Numbered from the stretch's first letter, positions 8,964-17,335 are shown. The stretch: 26,723 bases of DNA from FW021-bin31 sp964558275 (GCA_964558275.1 CAZLDH010000020.1:1-26723), one strand, 5' to 3'. A program made the numbers and translations. Notes: generated by a model from the letters alone, not told the origin.

Positions 8964-10070
8964 ATGACTTATAAAGTGATTGGCTTGATGTCCGGGAGTT
9001 CTCTTGATGGTCTGGATATTGTCTTCGCTCATATTATTGAAGCCAGAGGTAAATGGACCTGTGATTTGAAGGTGGCCGACTGTTTACCTTATGATAAAGA
9101 ATGGGAGGAAAGACTGAGGGGGGCTGCGCAATTATCTGCTATAGATTATTGTCAGTTGGATGCAGATTACGGACATTATTTGGCCGAAAAAATTGAGGAG
9201 TTTGTGGAAAAACATGATATTCATATGCAGATGGATCTTATTGCATCTCACGGGCATACTGTTTTTCATAAGCCATTGCAGCAAATGACTGCTCAGATAG
9301 GTGATGGCGCCGCTATTGCAGCTAAAATGAATGTGGCTGTAGTCTCGCATTTGCGGAATTTTGATGTTGCATTAGGTGGACAGGGTGCTCCTTTGGTACC
9401 TTTAGGAGAAAAATTGTTGTTTCCTGAATATAAACTCTTTCTTAACTTTGGAGGGATTGCCAATATCTCTTTCCATGAAGAAACGGATGTACAAGGATAT
9501 GATATTTGTCCGGCAAATAGTATTTTGAATGCTTTGGCAGAAAGGGAGGGTTATGCGTTTGATGAAGGCGGAAAGATAGCTGCATCCGGAGTGATCTCTC
9601 GGAAATTATTACAAGAATTAAATAGTTTACCGTATTATAAAGAAAAATCACCAAAATCTTTAGGGAATGATTATGGAAAAGAGGTTATCCTGCCTCTGAT
9701 TGATAAATATGAGTTGGATACAAAAGATAAACTTGCTACTTATGTTGCTCATATTGTGGAGCAGGTTGAGCAAAATGTTTCCCAATTATTAATAGATCAG
9801 AATCCGCTAACCAGTGATTTTAAAATGTTAGTTACTGGAGGCGGTGCATATAATCATTTTCTAATAAAGCAACTTAAAGATCAATTACAAACACATGGGG
9901 TGGAGGTAATTGTACCAGAAAAAGAGATTGTAGAATATAAGGAAGCCATTGTTGTGGCCCTGTTGGGGGCGTTGCGTTGGCGGGAGAATAATACCACACT
10001 GCCTTCTGTTACCGGAGCATCTCGTGCAAGCATTGGTGGTGCCCTGTGGATGGGGCAGGAAGGTTGGTAA
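8964..10070 (+). CDS. anmK: Anhydro-N-acetylmuramic acid kinase (AnmK)
   Basis: AnmK phosphorylates 1,6-anhydro-MurNAc while opening its anhydro ring by hydrolysis, giving MurNAc-6-phosphate for peptidoglycan recycling in the cytoplasm. The family motifs appear in order: GLMSGSSLDGLD (ATP-binding start), SHGHTVFHKP, QIGDGAAIAA, NFDVALGGQGAPLVP (the Asp is the expected catalytic base, residue 134 from the chosen start), NFGGIANIS, CPANSILN and VTGGGAYNHFL. The frame is open from 8916 (TTG), but the ATG at 8964 is preferred. From there the protein is 368 aa, normal for the family, and starts MTYKVIGLMSG like its relatives. The 16 extra residues would also be encoded inside a good promoter. It is divergent from the glycosyltransferase gene. 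Confidence 0.95.
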   Translation: MTYKVIGLMSGSSLDGLDIVFAHIIEARGKWTCDLKVADCLPYDKEWEERLRGAAQLSAIDYCQLDADYGHYLAEKIEEFVEKHDIHMQMDLIASHGHTVFHKPLQQMTAQIGDGAAIAAKMNVAVVSHLRNFDVALGGQGAPLVPLGEKLLFPEYKLFLNFGGIANISFHEETDVQGYDICPANSILNALAEREGYAFDEGGKIAASGVISRKLLQELNSLPYYKEKSPKSLGNDYGKEVILPLIDKYELDTKDKLATYVAHIVEQVEQNVSQLLIDQNPLTSDFKMLVTGGGAYNHFLIKQLKDQLQTHGVEVIVPEKEIVEYKEAIVVALLGALRWRENNTTLPSVTGASRASIGGALWMGQEGW

Positions 10071-10454
10071 TGTTAATGTTATGGCTTTTATAAGTTTTTA
10101 GTACCTGGCATATATTTTGTTTTCTATAAATATAGAATTTTAGAATAAGTTAAAATATTGAACAGTATTTATACCTAAGAGATAGTATGCGTTATCATAA
10201 TACTGTTTGTTCTAAGATGCTTTTATATCAATAAAAAATACTTCTAAACTATATAAACAGATAATGCCCTGATTATGGTGATTATAAAGTATTTCAAAAT
10301 AAAAAATATATCTTCAAGTAAATATATTTTGGAAAAGAAGTAGATATACTTTAACTTGCTAATTAATAAGTTAGCTTTACCTTATTTTAACCTTGTCATT
10401 AATTACTATGGTAAAAATAGGGTGAAGTTTTTTTTATAAATAGAGTTTAATCAT
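10071..10454. other. AT-rich intergenic region before the envelope cassette
   Basis: This gap of 384 bases holds no convincing gene. It contains an inverted repeat (10161-10168 with 10200-10207) and no perfect TAnnTTTG box. The best promoter candidate for the downstream operon is CTTTA near 10349 with TAGCTTTA at 10372-10379 (one mismatch, followed by C), about 75 bases before the ATG at 10455. A weaker one is TAACCTTG at 10388-10395. I see no strong terminator for anmK. The length and base bias suggest a long regulatory leader, but nothing decisive is visible. Confidence 0.4.
10161..10207. repeat. Inverted repeat AACAGTAT / ATACTGTT
   Basis: An 8-base arm at 10161-10168 is perfectly complementary to 10200-10207, with a 31-base spacer. 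A G-T wobble could extend it by one pair. It could be a regulator site or a weak stem; with AT-rich arms this short, chance is also plausible. Confidence 0.3.
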
Positions 10455-11165
10455 ATGAGTTTGAAGAAAATTAAATTTGTTTTGCCGCTAGCGGCTTTGT
10501 TGTTTTTGTCAACCTCTTCTTTTGCGCAGTTATCCGGAGGAACAAGTTTTGGCGTAACGGGTGGTTTGAATATGACCGATTTAAGATATTTTCTGGAAAA
10601 TAGAGAAGGGAATAATTCTCGTTTACTTACCTCTTTTAATGTAGGTGTGGTCGCAGACTATGCTGCTTCTGAGTGGGTGTCTTTCCAGACCGGAGCTATG
10701 TTTACCGGAAAAGGTGCAACCATTGAGGGTGGAGGGAATGGAGAAGATTTTAATTCTAGAATGCATCCCTGGTATATTGAAATTCCGCTTCATCTTATCA
10801 TTAAACCAAATAATGTAGGGCAAAATGCAGGATTTTATTTTGGGGCAGGTCCATATGTCGCATTTGCTGTGGGTGGAAAAGGAGATTATAGTGGTCCTTC
10901 TGCGTTATCAACAGATTATTACAGAGATCATAAGCTTAAATTTGGATCTAAATCAAGTAAGGATATGAAAGGGGTGGATTTTGGTCTCAACTTTTTGGCA
11001 GGCGTCTCTTTTGGCCATGGATTAATGTTGGGTGCACGTTATGGTTTAGGGATAACAAATTTGGCTCCTTCAGATAATCAAGCTGCTCCCACTTTTATAA
11101 AAAACAGAATGTTCAGTGTAACATTGACCGTGCTGTTTAAAAACGATAGTTACTATTATTATTAA
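10455..11165 (+). CDS. Porin-like outer-membrane beta-barrel protein
   Basis: The 236-aa protein has a clear signal peptide (MSLKKIKFVLPLAALLFLST, cut likely after SSFA, before Gln25). It then has alternating hydrophobic/polar strands typical of the small eight-stranded OMP beta-barrel (PorT-like) families: SFGVTGGLNMTDL, FNVGVVADYAA, WVSFQTGAMFTGKG, YIEIPLHLIIKP, GFYFGAGPYVAFAVGG, FGLNFLAGVSFG, LMLGARYGLGITNL and FSVTLTVLFK. The GFYFGAGPYVAFAVGGKG strand is characteristic of this group. The C-terminus ends in four tyrosines instead of the usual aromatic last strand. It is first in a run of three secreted-protein genes on the same strand, 59 bases before the next. It could be a structural porin-like protein or an assembly helper; the substrate is unknown. 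Confidence 0.85.
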   Translation: MSLKKIKFVLPLAALLFLSTSSFAQLSGGTSFGVTGGLNMTDLRYFLENREGNNSRLLTSFNVGVVADYAASEWVSFQTGAMFTGKGATIEGGGNGEDFNSRMHPWYIEIPLHLIIKPNNVGQNAGFYFGAGPYVAFAVGGKGDYSGPSALSTDYYRDHKLKFGSKSSKDMKGVDFGLNFLAGVSFGHGLMLGARYGLGITNLAPSDNQAAPTFIKNRMFSVTLTVLFKNDSYYYY

Positions 11166-11224
11166 CTAGTTATAACGATAAGAAGATTTAATTTGATTGT
11201 TTCATTCTATAAAGAATTTATTCA

Positions 11225-12403
11225 ATGAGAAAGTATTTATGCGGACTTTTGTTCTTGCTGTTGTCCTCAGTAGCAGTAGCCCAAAACAAATCGGTTACAT
11301 TTGATTATTTAGGAAATAACTTTAATAATAATCAACCTCTTCCGGCTGAAGAAAAGTTTACGGTGAAAGGTAATATAGATAAGGATATAGTAGTCATTAC
11401 GCTAGAAGTTTTTAAGAATCATAATAGCAAGTCTCCTGTCTATGCTACACAATGGCGAAGACCAATTGGGAATAACTTAGGGAAGTTTAGTATGCCTGTA
11501 GATTTTAAACTCCATGGGAATAGGGATTATGATGTAGTCCTCCATTTTTATAGAAAAATGGATAAATCAGAGCGGATAGGACTTTTAGAAGCTATTAAAG
11601 GTAATCTTCAGGCCTACATTAGAAGCATTGTGGAAATTTCTCCCCGAAAATTATCTTTTCGTTCCTCAGAAGAGACAACAATAGAAAATATGAATAAGAT
11701 TGTCTGGTCTGCAATGTCATATTATAGAAGCACACTTCCAATGCGCTTTCCGGGTTTTTCAAGTATTATAGAAAATAAAATTGACCGATTAAGCAATCAA
11801 AAAATTACACATGCACGTTATAATGTTGCGCACGATTCAGCAGTAATGAAAACCCAAATTCGACAAAAATATGCCGCCCAATTGAAGAAACAATTATTGC
11901 AGGCTGCGATGCAGGAAGTAAAGCCTTATGTTAATGATAAATTGGCGGTTCTGGAAGATGTCAGAAGAAGAGAGAGTTATCCTACGGAAGAAATAACACG
12001 TACGTTGTCCTTAAATGTGGGTTATGGTGGTGTTTATCTTTCCGGTCAATGGGATGATATGGATTATGCCTCTGCACCTTATGTTGGAATCTCTTTTCCA
12101 TTAGGAAATGAAAGTCTTTCCCCATTTTGGGGAAATGCTTCTGTCTCTTTAGGGGTATTCCTGAAAAATTTTGAAGATAAAAATGGCAATGAAATTACCG
12201 GACCTATTGTTGGCTTACCTTATTATGTAGGATTGGGATATAAATTTTTGCATGTTTTTAGGTTTCAGGCTGGTGTAGTAGCTACTTCTACGGAAAAAAT
12301 TGATAATATTCAAAATATAAGTACAAAGGACTTTGATCTTAAACCTTTCGTAGGTGTAAGTGCAGAGATTAATTTGTGGCTTGGATTTGATAAAAAGAAA
12401 TAA
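11225..12403 (+). CDS. Secreted protein of unknown family with possible C-terminal barrel
   Basis: I do not recognise this 392-aa protein. It has a signal peptide (MRKYLCGLLFLLLSSVAVA, cut likely before Gln20) with no lipobox cysteine. Three segments can be seen: a beta-rich part (about 20-115, with FTVKGNIDKDIVVITLEVFK and YDVVLHFYRK) that looks like a sandwich domain; a charged, mostly helical part (about 120-260, with KTQIRQKYAAQLKKQLLQAA); and a C-terminal part (about 265-392) of alternating strands with LSLNVGYGGVYLSG, YVGISFPLG, ASVSLGVFLK, YYVGLGYKF, FRFQAGVVA and FVGVSAEINLWLGF, which resembles a small outer-membrane barrel ending in an aromatic strand. It sits six bases before the OmpA-like gene, so the two are very likely co-translated partners. 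A role in the same envelope complex is inferred from position only. Confidence 0.75.
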   Translation: MRKYLCGLLFLLLSSVAVAQNKSVTFDYLGNNFNNNQPLPAEEKFTVKGNIDKDIVVITLEVFKNHNSKSPVYATQWRRPIGNNLGKFSMPVDFKLHGNRDYDVVLHFYRKMDKSERIGLLEAIKGNLQAYIRSIVEISPRKLSFRSSEETTIENMNKIVWSAMSYYRSTLPMRFPGFSSIIENKIDRLSNQKITHARYNVAHDSAVMKTQIRQKYAAQLKKQLLQAAMQEVKPYVNDKLAVLEDVRRRESYPTEEITRTLSLNVGYGGVYLSGQWDDMDYASAPYVGISFPLGNESLSPFWGNASVSLGVFLKNFEDKNGNEITGPIVGLPYYVGLGYKFLHVFRFQAGVVATSTEKIDNIQNISTKDFDLKPFVGVSAEINLWLGFDKKK

Positions 12404-12409
12404 ATAAGG

Positions 12410-15400
12410 ATGAAAAAAGTTCTCTTTATTCTAGGTTTAAGTGTATTTATACTCTCTTGGTCTGTTGTTCCGACTATGGCACAATCGGGAAAATCAGGCT
12501 GGAAACTGAGTATTGGTGGCGGGTATATGGATTATTATGGAGATGTAAGCCCTTATCGTATTCTGCATTGGGACGATTGGCAAAAGGCTTTCAAATTTTT
12601 CCGGTTTAATGATAATTATATCCCTGAAGCTAGTTTTGGACTGAGTTTGGAAAAGCGATTCAGTCCGGGAATGGGATTGATGTTGCAATTTAATAAAGGT
12701 GCTTTCGCCATGAGTGATAGATACCAAAAGCCTAATGATGATTATGATGTAGATGCTCCACATTGGGATCGTGCGTTGAATTTCAAAACCAACGTTTATG
12801 ATGCCGGTTTGGCGATTACTTTTCATTCTGATAATGGTAAACTTTTAAGGGAGGATGCCTTTTTTGCTCCTTACCTGTTTTTAGGAGCCGGTCTGAGTTA
12901 TTTTGAAGTAAAAGGTGATTTATATGATGCAGATGGAAATCCTTACAATTATTCTAATCCAAATGTAGCATTGGATGGGGATTTTGAAACCGATTTGCGA
13001 GATGTGATGACTGAAACCAATGAGAAATATGATAACGTGGTGCCTTATGCAGACCTTGGAATTGGGATTAAATTCAGATTGAGTCGGGTAGTTAGTTTGT
13101 CCGTACAAACCGATGTGAAGTATTCTTTTAGTGATTATTTAGATGATGTGAGTGGAGAATATAAATTAAATTATTCTTCTACAGAACAGGCTTATGCTGC
13201 TCATCCGGGAACAAATTCATTAGCAGGGAATAGAGGATATAATGATGGAGTGAATGATATTTATGTATTTAATCAGGTCTCCTTTCAATTTAATCTGGGA
13301 AGAAAACATGATTTTAAGGCACCGGCTGTTTATAATCCTGGATTGCGTGCACCTTTGATAAATTCTCAGGAGCAACCTGAGAAGGTGGATACCGGAAAAG
13401 TTGATAAAACTTCTCCTGCCAAAGATTCTTTGAAGCATGTTATTGCTGAAGATAGTAAATATAATGCGTTGCAATCAGAATTACGCAACATGAAAGAGAT
13501 GATGTGGGGAATGCGCTTTAAAGACCTTGACCGATTTTATGTTAGAAAGAAATATGGGCTACTATACAGACTATCTCTATTAAAGCAAAAAAGACATGAA
13601 TTAGCTAAACCGCCTGTTACAGTAGAAGATAGTGTTCGCTATGAACAAGTTCAGGTAAGAATAAAAGAAGTGAAAGCTAAATTGAAGGCCATGGAAGAGG
13701 CGCGAATGGGTCTAACGGGCTTGCCTTTCTATGGAAACAACCCCGGACTTATTGAGGATTCGTCTTATCATGCACAATTCAAACCGGCTGAGACGATTAC
13801 AGTGGACTCGGTGTATAATGATAGCACAGATCAGGCAAAAACACAAATGAATGAACGCCATACGGATTCTACTAAACAAAGGAAGGTAGCCGGGAATTCC
13901 ATTCAAACAGTATATCATCAGGATAGTCTGGTAAGGGATTCTTTGAAACAGGTTTATCAGTATAAACTGGATTCTTTAAAGAATGTGAATGATTCCTTGC
14001 GTTTACTGTATAAAGATAATGAAAAAGGAAAGTATAATGATACAGTGACTGCCTTAAGAAGAGATTCTTTAGAACAAGCTTATGACGCCTTATTAACCCG
14101 TTATAAGGACTCTATGGTCGTGCAGAATGATTCTATCATACAGCGTCATATAAATGCACAAAAAGATTCGATAAGGAAAGCCTATGATTCTTTATTATTA
14201 AAATATAAAGCGGCTACTTCCGCTAATCAGGCAGATTCTGCTGCTCAGTTAGCACTTAGAGAAAAAAGTGATTCTTTGAAGATGGCTTATGACTCGCTTT
14301 GGAAAAGATATAAGAAAGATTCAATGGCAATAAATCGTAAAGCCAAAACCGTTGAAAATAATTTGGCCGCTAATGAACAAAATATGCGTACAGATTCTCT
14401 CCAAAGAGTAGCTTTACAGCGAGAGGTTGATTCTTTAAGAGCACAAAAATTAGAAACGCTGCAAGCACTAGATAGTGCAAAAAAGGAAAAGAAAAATTTC
14501 TTTCAAAGAATTTTTAAATCTAAACAAAAGAAAGAAACGAATCATGCTGATAGTTTGGTAAAATATAGACAGCAGATAAATAGGAAGGAAGGAAAGATGG
14601 ATGAACTGATGCAGGAGATGAAGGAGTTAAAAGCTGCCAATCAATCTTTTCAGGATGATCTTTCAGATGTACAGGATATGAAGGCGTTGCAAGCTGCATA
14701 TCTGCGTGCTGCTATAGATGATTTAAATCGAGGAAATTATGGGGGAGTGGGCTTTAGACCAACGATAGCTCCTGTGGTTACCACCGGTAGGAATAATGAT
14801 GATGAATATAAAGAACAGTTGCAAGATGCCAGAGCTGAGATTGAGGAACTGAAAAATCAATCTCCCGATACTGTTATTCAACATCAGCCGAAACAGATAC
14901 AGGAAAAAGAAAAACAGGATTCAACCTATCAGAAATGGGAAGATCTTATGAGTCAGTTAGATTATTTGAAAAATAATAAAACATTGGCGTCGGATTTGAG
15001 AGAAAACAGGATGGCTAACTTGAGAACGCAGGTCGATTCGCTTAGAAATGAATTGAGGGGCATGCAGGTAAATAAAGAAAAAGAACCTGAGAGTTTTAAC
15101 TTTCCCGTGGTGAGTACATATTTTAGTTTGGGATCCCACACGATGAGCCCGGCAGATGTGAGTAAACTTCGTCCTGTAGCATCTTGGGCTAAGAAAGATC
15201 CCTCCTTGATTATTCTGTTGAAAGCCTTTACTGATGGTACCGGAAGTGAACAGGTAAACAAGAAAGTGAGTCAGGAAAGAGCAAATGCAGTAAAGGATGT
15301 CTTAATGAATAAATATGATATTCGTTCCTCAAGAATTCAGATTGAACCTAATGAAAAAATTAGTACTGTAGGAGGAAAAAATGCGTTAAAACGACGTGTG

Positions 15401-15424
15401 GATATAAGATTGGAACAGCAATAG
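12410..15424 (+). CDS. Large OmpA-family protein: barrel, coiled coil, peptidoglycan-binding domain
   Basis: The 1004-aa protein has a signal peptide (cut likely after PTMA, before Gln25) and a probable N-terminal beta-barrel (about 25-310, with WKLSIGGGYMDYYGDV, FFAPYLFLGAGLSYFEV and VPYADLGIGIKFRLS). A very long charged coiled coil follows (about 345-870), rich in DSL and K/E/Q and containing a repeat of about 34 residues. The C-terminal OmpA domain spans about 896-1004. In that domain Asp942 (AFTDGTG) and Arg957 (SQERANAV) sit 15 residues apart, the spacing of the two residues that bind diaminopimelate in OmpA proteins; NALKRRVDIRL closes the domain. This predicts an outer-membrane anchor at one end and a peptidoglycan grip at the other, with a rod between them far longer than in ordinary OmpA. 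It is the last gene of the three-gene cassette. The domain calls are secure; the cellular role is unknown. Confidence 0.88.
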   Translation: MKKVLFILGLSVFILSWSVVPTMAQSGKSGWKLSIGGGYMDYYGDVSPYRILHWDDWQKAFKFFRFNDNYIPEASFGLSLEKRFSPGMGLMLQFNKGAFAMSDRYQKPNDDYDVDAPHWDRALNFKTNVYDAGLAITFHSDNGKLLREDAFFAPYLFLGAGLSYFEVKGDLYDADGNPYNYSNPNVALDGDFETDLRDVMTETNEKYDNVVPYADLGIGIKFRLSRVVSLSVQTDVKYSFSDYLDDVSGEYKLNYSSTEQAYAAHPGTNSLAGNRGYNDGVNDIYVFNQVSFQFNLGRKHDFKAPAVYNPGLRAPLINSQEQPEKVDTGKVDKTSPAKDSLKHVIAEDSKYNALQSELRNMKEMMWGMRFKDLDRFYVRKKYGLLYRLSLLKQKRHELAKPPVTVEDSVRYEQVQVRIKEVKAKLKAMEEARMGLTGLPFYGNNPGLIEDSSYHAQFKPAETITVDSVYNDSTDQAKTQMNERHTDSTKQRKVAGNSIQTVYHQDSLVRDSLKQVYQYKLDSLKNVNDSLRLLYKDNEKGKYNDTVTALRRDSLEQAYDALLTRYKDSMVVQNDSIIQRHINAQKDSIRKAYDSLLLKYKAATSANQADSAAQLALREKSDSLKMAYDSLWKRYKKDSMAINRKAKTVENNLAANEQNMRTDSLQRVALQREVDSLRAQKLETLQALDSAKKEKKNFFQRIFKSKQKKETNHADSLVKYRQQINRKEGKMDELMQEMKELKAANQSFQDDLSDVQDMKALQAAYLRAAIDDLNRGNYGGVGFRPTIAPVVTTGRNNDDEYKEQLQDARAEIEELKNQSPDTVIQHQPKQIQEKEKQDSTYQKWEDLMSQLDYLKNNKTLASDLRENRMANLRTQVDSLRNELRGMQVNKEKEPESFNFPVVSTYFSLGSHTMSPADVSKLRPVASWAKKDPSLIILLKAFTDGTGSEQVNKKVSQERANAVKDVLMNKYDIRSSRIQIEPNEKISTVGGKNALKRRVDIRLEQQ
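13937..14314 (+). repeat. Protein-level tandem repeat DSLxxAYDSLxxxYK
   Basis: Within the coiled coil, related 15-residue units start at residues 552, 586 and 621 (bases 14063, 14165, 14270): DSLEQAYDALLTRYK, DSIRKAYDSLLLKYK and DSLKMAYDSLWKRYK. They are spaced 34 and 35 residues apart. A more diverged copy, DSLKQVYQYKLDSLK, starts at residue 510 (base 13937). Short DSL/DSI/DSM pieces fill the gaps. The DNA of the copies has drifted, so this is an old protein repeat and not a recent DNA duplication. Confidence 0.75.
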
Positions 15425-15490
15425 GAGATAAAGGATGTATTCATATTCCGTTACTTACTTAATTCTAATAATCACAATAGGGTTAGTATA

Positions 15491-16231
15491 TTAAAAACCT
15501 ATAGCATTTCCCCCATCTACATTGAGAACGGTTCCTGTAATATATTTTGCTTCGTCAGAAGTGAGAAAATTGGCTGCATTTGCTATATCTTCCGATATAC
15601 CAAGTTTTGCCATTGGAGTCCGTGATAATACTTTCCTTTTTCTGTCAGGGTCACTGTTTAATGCACCGGATGACATATTGGTTTTAATGAAACCTGGAGC
15701 AATACAATTTACTCTAATTCCAAAAGGAGACATCTCTACAGCCATGGCTTTGGTCATACCTTCAATTCCTGCTTTTGCTGCTGTGTAGGCGATTACTTGA
15801 GGTATACCGTATTGTGCAGCCATTGAGCTGATGTTGAGAATATTTCCCGATTTCTGTTCAATCATGATTTTGCTCACTTCCCTGCTGATTATGAATACTG
15901 CATTCAGATTAGTGTTCATTACTTTTTGAAAATCCTCGTCTGAGACTTCCAGCATGGGTTTCTTGGAATGAATTCCTGCATTATTTACCAAAATATCTAT
16001 CTGTCCGAATTCCTCTTTAATTTTTGAAATGAGTTCCGGTATCTGGGTAAATGTTGTGAGATCAAACTTTAAGGAAGTACAGAATTCTCCCAACTCACAT
16101 TTTGCCTTGTTCAGCTTTTCGGCAGTTCTTCCAATAATGATTGTTTTTATATGATTTGATGTAAATTTTTTGGCAATAGCAAATCCAAGTCCTGAAGCGC
16201 CTCCGGTAATAATAGCAGTTTTATTATTCAT
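15491..16231 (-). CDS. Short-chain dehydrogenase/reductase (SDR), likely NADP-dependent
   Basis: The 246-aa protein is a classical SDR oxidoreductase. It has the TGGASGLG cofactor loop (9-16), NNAG (83-86), and the catalytic Ser136, Tyr149 and Lys153 (YTAAK), followed by APGFIKTNM and the C-terminal NVDGG. After the second beta strand it has Gly34-Arg35 instead of an Asp, which favours NADP(H). Sequence style is near sugar-acid enzymes such as gluconate 5-dehydrogenase or KduD, and also near many acyl and polyol dehydrogenases, so the substrate is not assigned. It starts two bases after the lacI stop, so the two form one operon. Being co-transcribed with the regulator of a glycan locus suggests that it acts on a monosaccharide or uronate released from that glycan. 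That link is inference. Confidence 0.88.
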   Translation of the reverse strand: MNNKTAIITGGASGLGFAIAKKFTSNHIKTIIIGRTAEKLNKAKCELGEFCTSLKFDLTTFTQIPELISKIKEEFGQIDILVNNAGIHSKKPMLEVSDEDFQKVMNTNLNAVFIISREVSKIMIEQKSGNILNISSMAAQYGIPQVIAYTAAKAGIEGMTKAMAVEMSPFGIRVNCIAPGFIKTNMSSGALNSDPDRKRKVLSRTPMAKLGISEDIANAANFLTSDEAKYITGTVLNVDGGNAIGF

Positions 16232-16233
16232 AA

Positions 16234-17265
16234 TTAGTTGTTTTTTTTAAAAGAAGAATCCCTAATGATAAGGTTGGATTTTATAATTAGGGTATGAGTG
16301 TTAGTAAGGGAAGAGGTCCCATTAAGATGATTAATTAAATTTTGGGCAATAGTTTCTCCCATCTTTTGTCCTGGATAATTTATTGTTGTTAAATTAGGCT
16401 CTATGATTCGTGAAATAAGATCATTATTAAAACCTACAACTGCAATTTCCTTCGGAATGTGGATATCTGCTTTTTTAAGATGTTGCATACAAATGGCTGC
16501 AAATCTATCATTGGCAATAAATAGTCCATCAGGTCTGGGTTTCATTCGTATTATTTTTTCCGCGGATTTAATAGCTGTTGTTTCCTTTAAGTCGTTAACC
16601 ATTAATAAATTTTTGTTATAATCGACTTCATGTTCCTGTAGCGCCTTTTTATATCCTTCAAAGCGATCTTGATATACATTTCTAGAAAGGTTTCCTGTAA
16701 TATGGATTATTTTTTTGCACCCTTGTTCTAATAGATGTGTGGTAGCATCATAACCTGCTTTAAAATTGTCTATTATAACATTTGTATTAGGATTCTCTTT
16801 ATTAATTCGATCAAAAAAGATAACCGGAATTTCTTTTTCAAAGAACTGATTAAAATGAGAAAAATCTTGGGTGTTAAAGGCAAGAGAAACAATTAATCCG
16901 TCTACTCTGTTTCTGAATAAAGTATTCGCATTTGTAATTTCTTTATTTTCATTTTCTTGAGATTGTGTGATAATTAAGTTATATCCTGAAGTATTGGCAA
17001 TTTTTTCTATGCCTGCAAGAACGGAAGACATAAAATTGCTATTTAGTTTAGGAATTATTATACCAAGGGTGTGGGTGTGCTTAGTTCGTAGATTACTTGC
17101 AAAAACATTGGAGCGATAACCGAGTTCTTTTGCCGTCTCCATTATTTTCTTTTTTGTTTGTTTGCGAACAGTTGACTGACCATTTAATGCCCGGCTAACA
17201 GTTGCCGTAGATAGATTTAAATGCCGTGCAATATCATATATAGTAGTCTCTTTTTTATTATTCAT
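16234..17265 (-). CDS. LacI-family transcriptional regulator
   Basis: The 343-aa protein has the N-terminal LacI helix-turn-helix (TIYDIARHLNLSTATVSRALNG, about 8-29). A hinge helix follows (SNVFASNLRTK, with Leu59 in the place of the residue that inserts into the central CG of the operator), then a periplasmic-binding-protein-like sugar-sensing domain (about 65-343, starting HTLGIIIPKLNSNF). Family members are dimers that usually leave DNA when a sugar or sugar phosphate binds. Length is normal. It is transcribed away from the susC operon and followed directly by the SDR gene. An operator candidate covers its own start codon and another lies over the -33 box of susC. It therefore probably represses both directions, itself included. 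The effector is unknown. Confidence 0.95.
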   Translation of the reverse strand: MNNKKETTIYDIARHLNLSTATVSRALNGQSTVRKQTKKKIMETAKELGYRSNVFASNLRTKHTHTLGIIIPKLNSNFMSSVLAGIEKIANTSGYNLIITQSQENENKEITNANTLFRNRVDGLIVSLAFNTQDFSHFNQFFEKEIPVIFFDRINKENPNTNVIIDNFKAGYDATTHLLEQGCKKIIHITGNLSRNVYQDRFEGYKKALQEHEVDYNKNLLMVNDLKETTAIKSAEKIIRMKPRPDGLFIANDRFAAICMQHLKKADIHIPKEIAVVGFNNDLISRIIEPNLTTINYPGQKMGETIAQNLINHLNGTSSLTNTHTLIIKSNLIIRDSSFKKNN

Positions 17266-17279
17266 GTAATCGATTATTT
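17264..17279. promoter_or_regulatory. Candidate LacI operator over the lacI start codon
   Basis: The sequence ATGTAATCGATTATTT contains the perfect 10-base palindrome TAATCGATTA (17267-17276) around a central CG, the usual centre of LacI-family operators. It overlaps the lacI start codon (17263-17265) and lies at the expected transcription start. Its left half matches the second candidate at 17439-17454. Confidence 0.5.
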
Positions 17280-17284
17280 TATGA

Positions 17285-17292
17285 CAAAAGTA
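17285..17292 (-). promoter_or_regulatory. Promoter -7 element for lacI-SDR
   Basis: On the minus strand this reads TACTTTTG followed by T, a full match to TAnnTTTG. It lies 19 bases upstream of the lacI ATG, so the leader is only about 14 bases and would contain the operator candidate. No good -33 TTTG was found. Confidence 0.5.
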
Positions 17293-17335
17293 AAAATTAA
17301 ATTGAAGATTAAAAATATTTTATTCTATTAATGGT

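Noticed and set aside
12494..12826. 110-codon minus-strand frame inside the OmpA-like gene
   Set aside because: It is antisense to the predicted barrel of a protein with a clear signal peptide and domain order; its composition is not protein-like.
15425..15490. Possible bidirectional terminator between the OmpA-like gene and the SDR gene
   Set aside because: AGGGTTA and TAAAAACCT can pair only with a mismatch and a bulge, and one arm is part of the SDR coding end.
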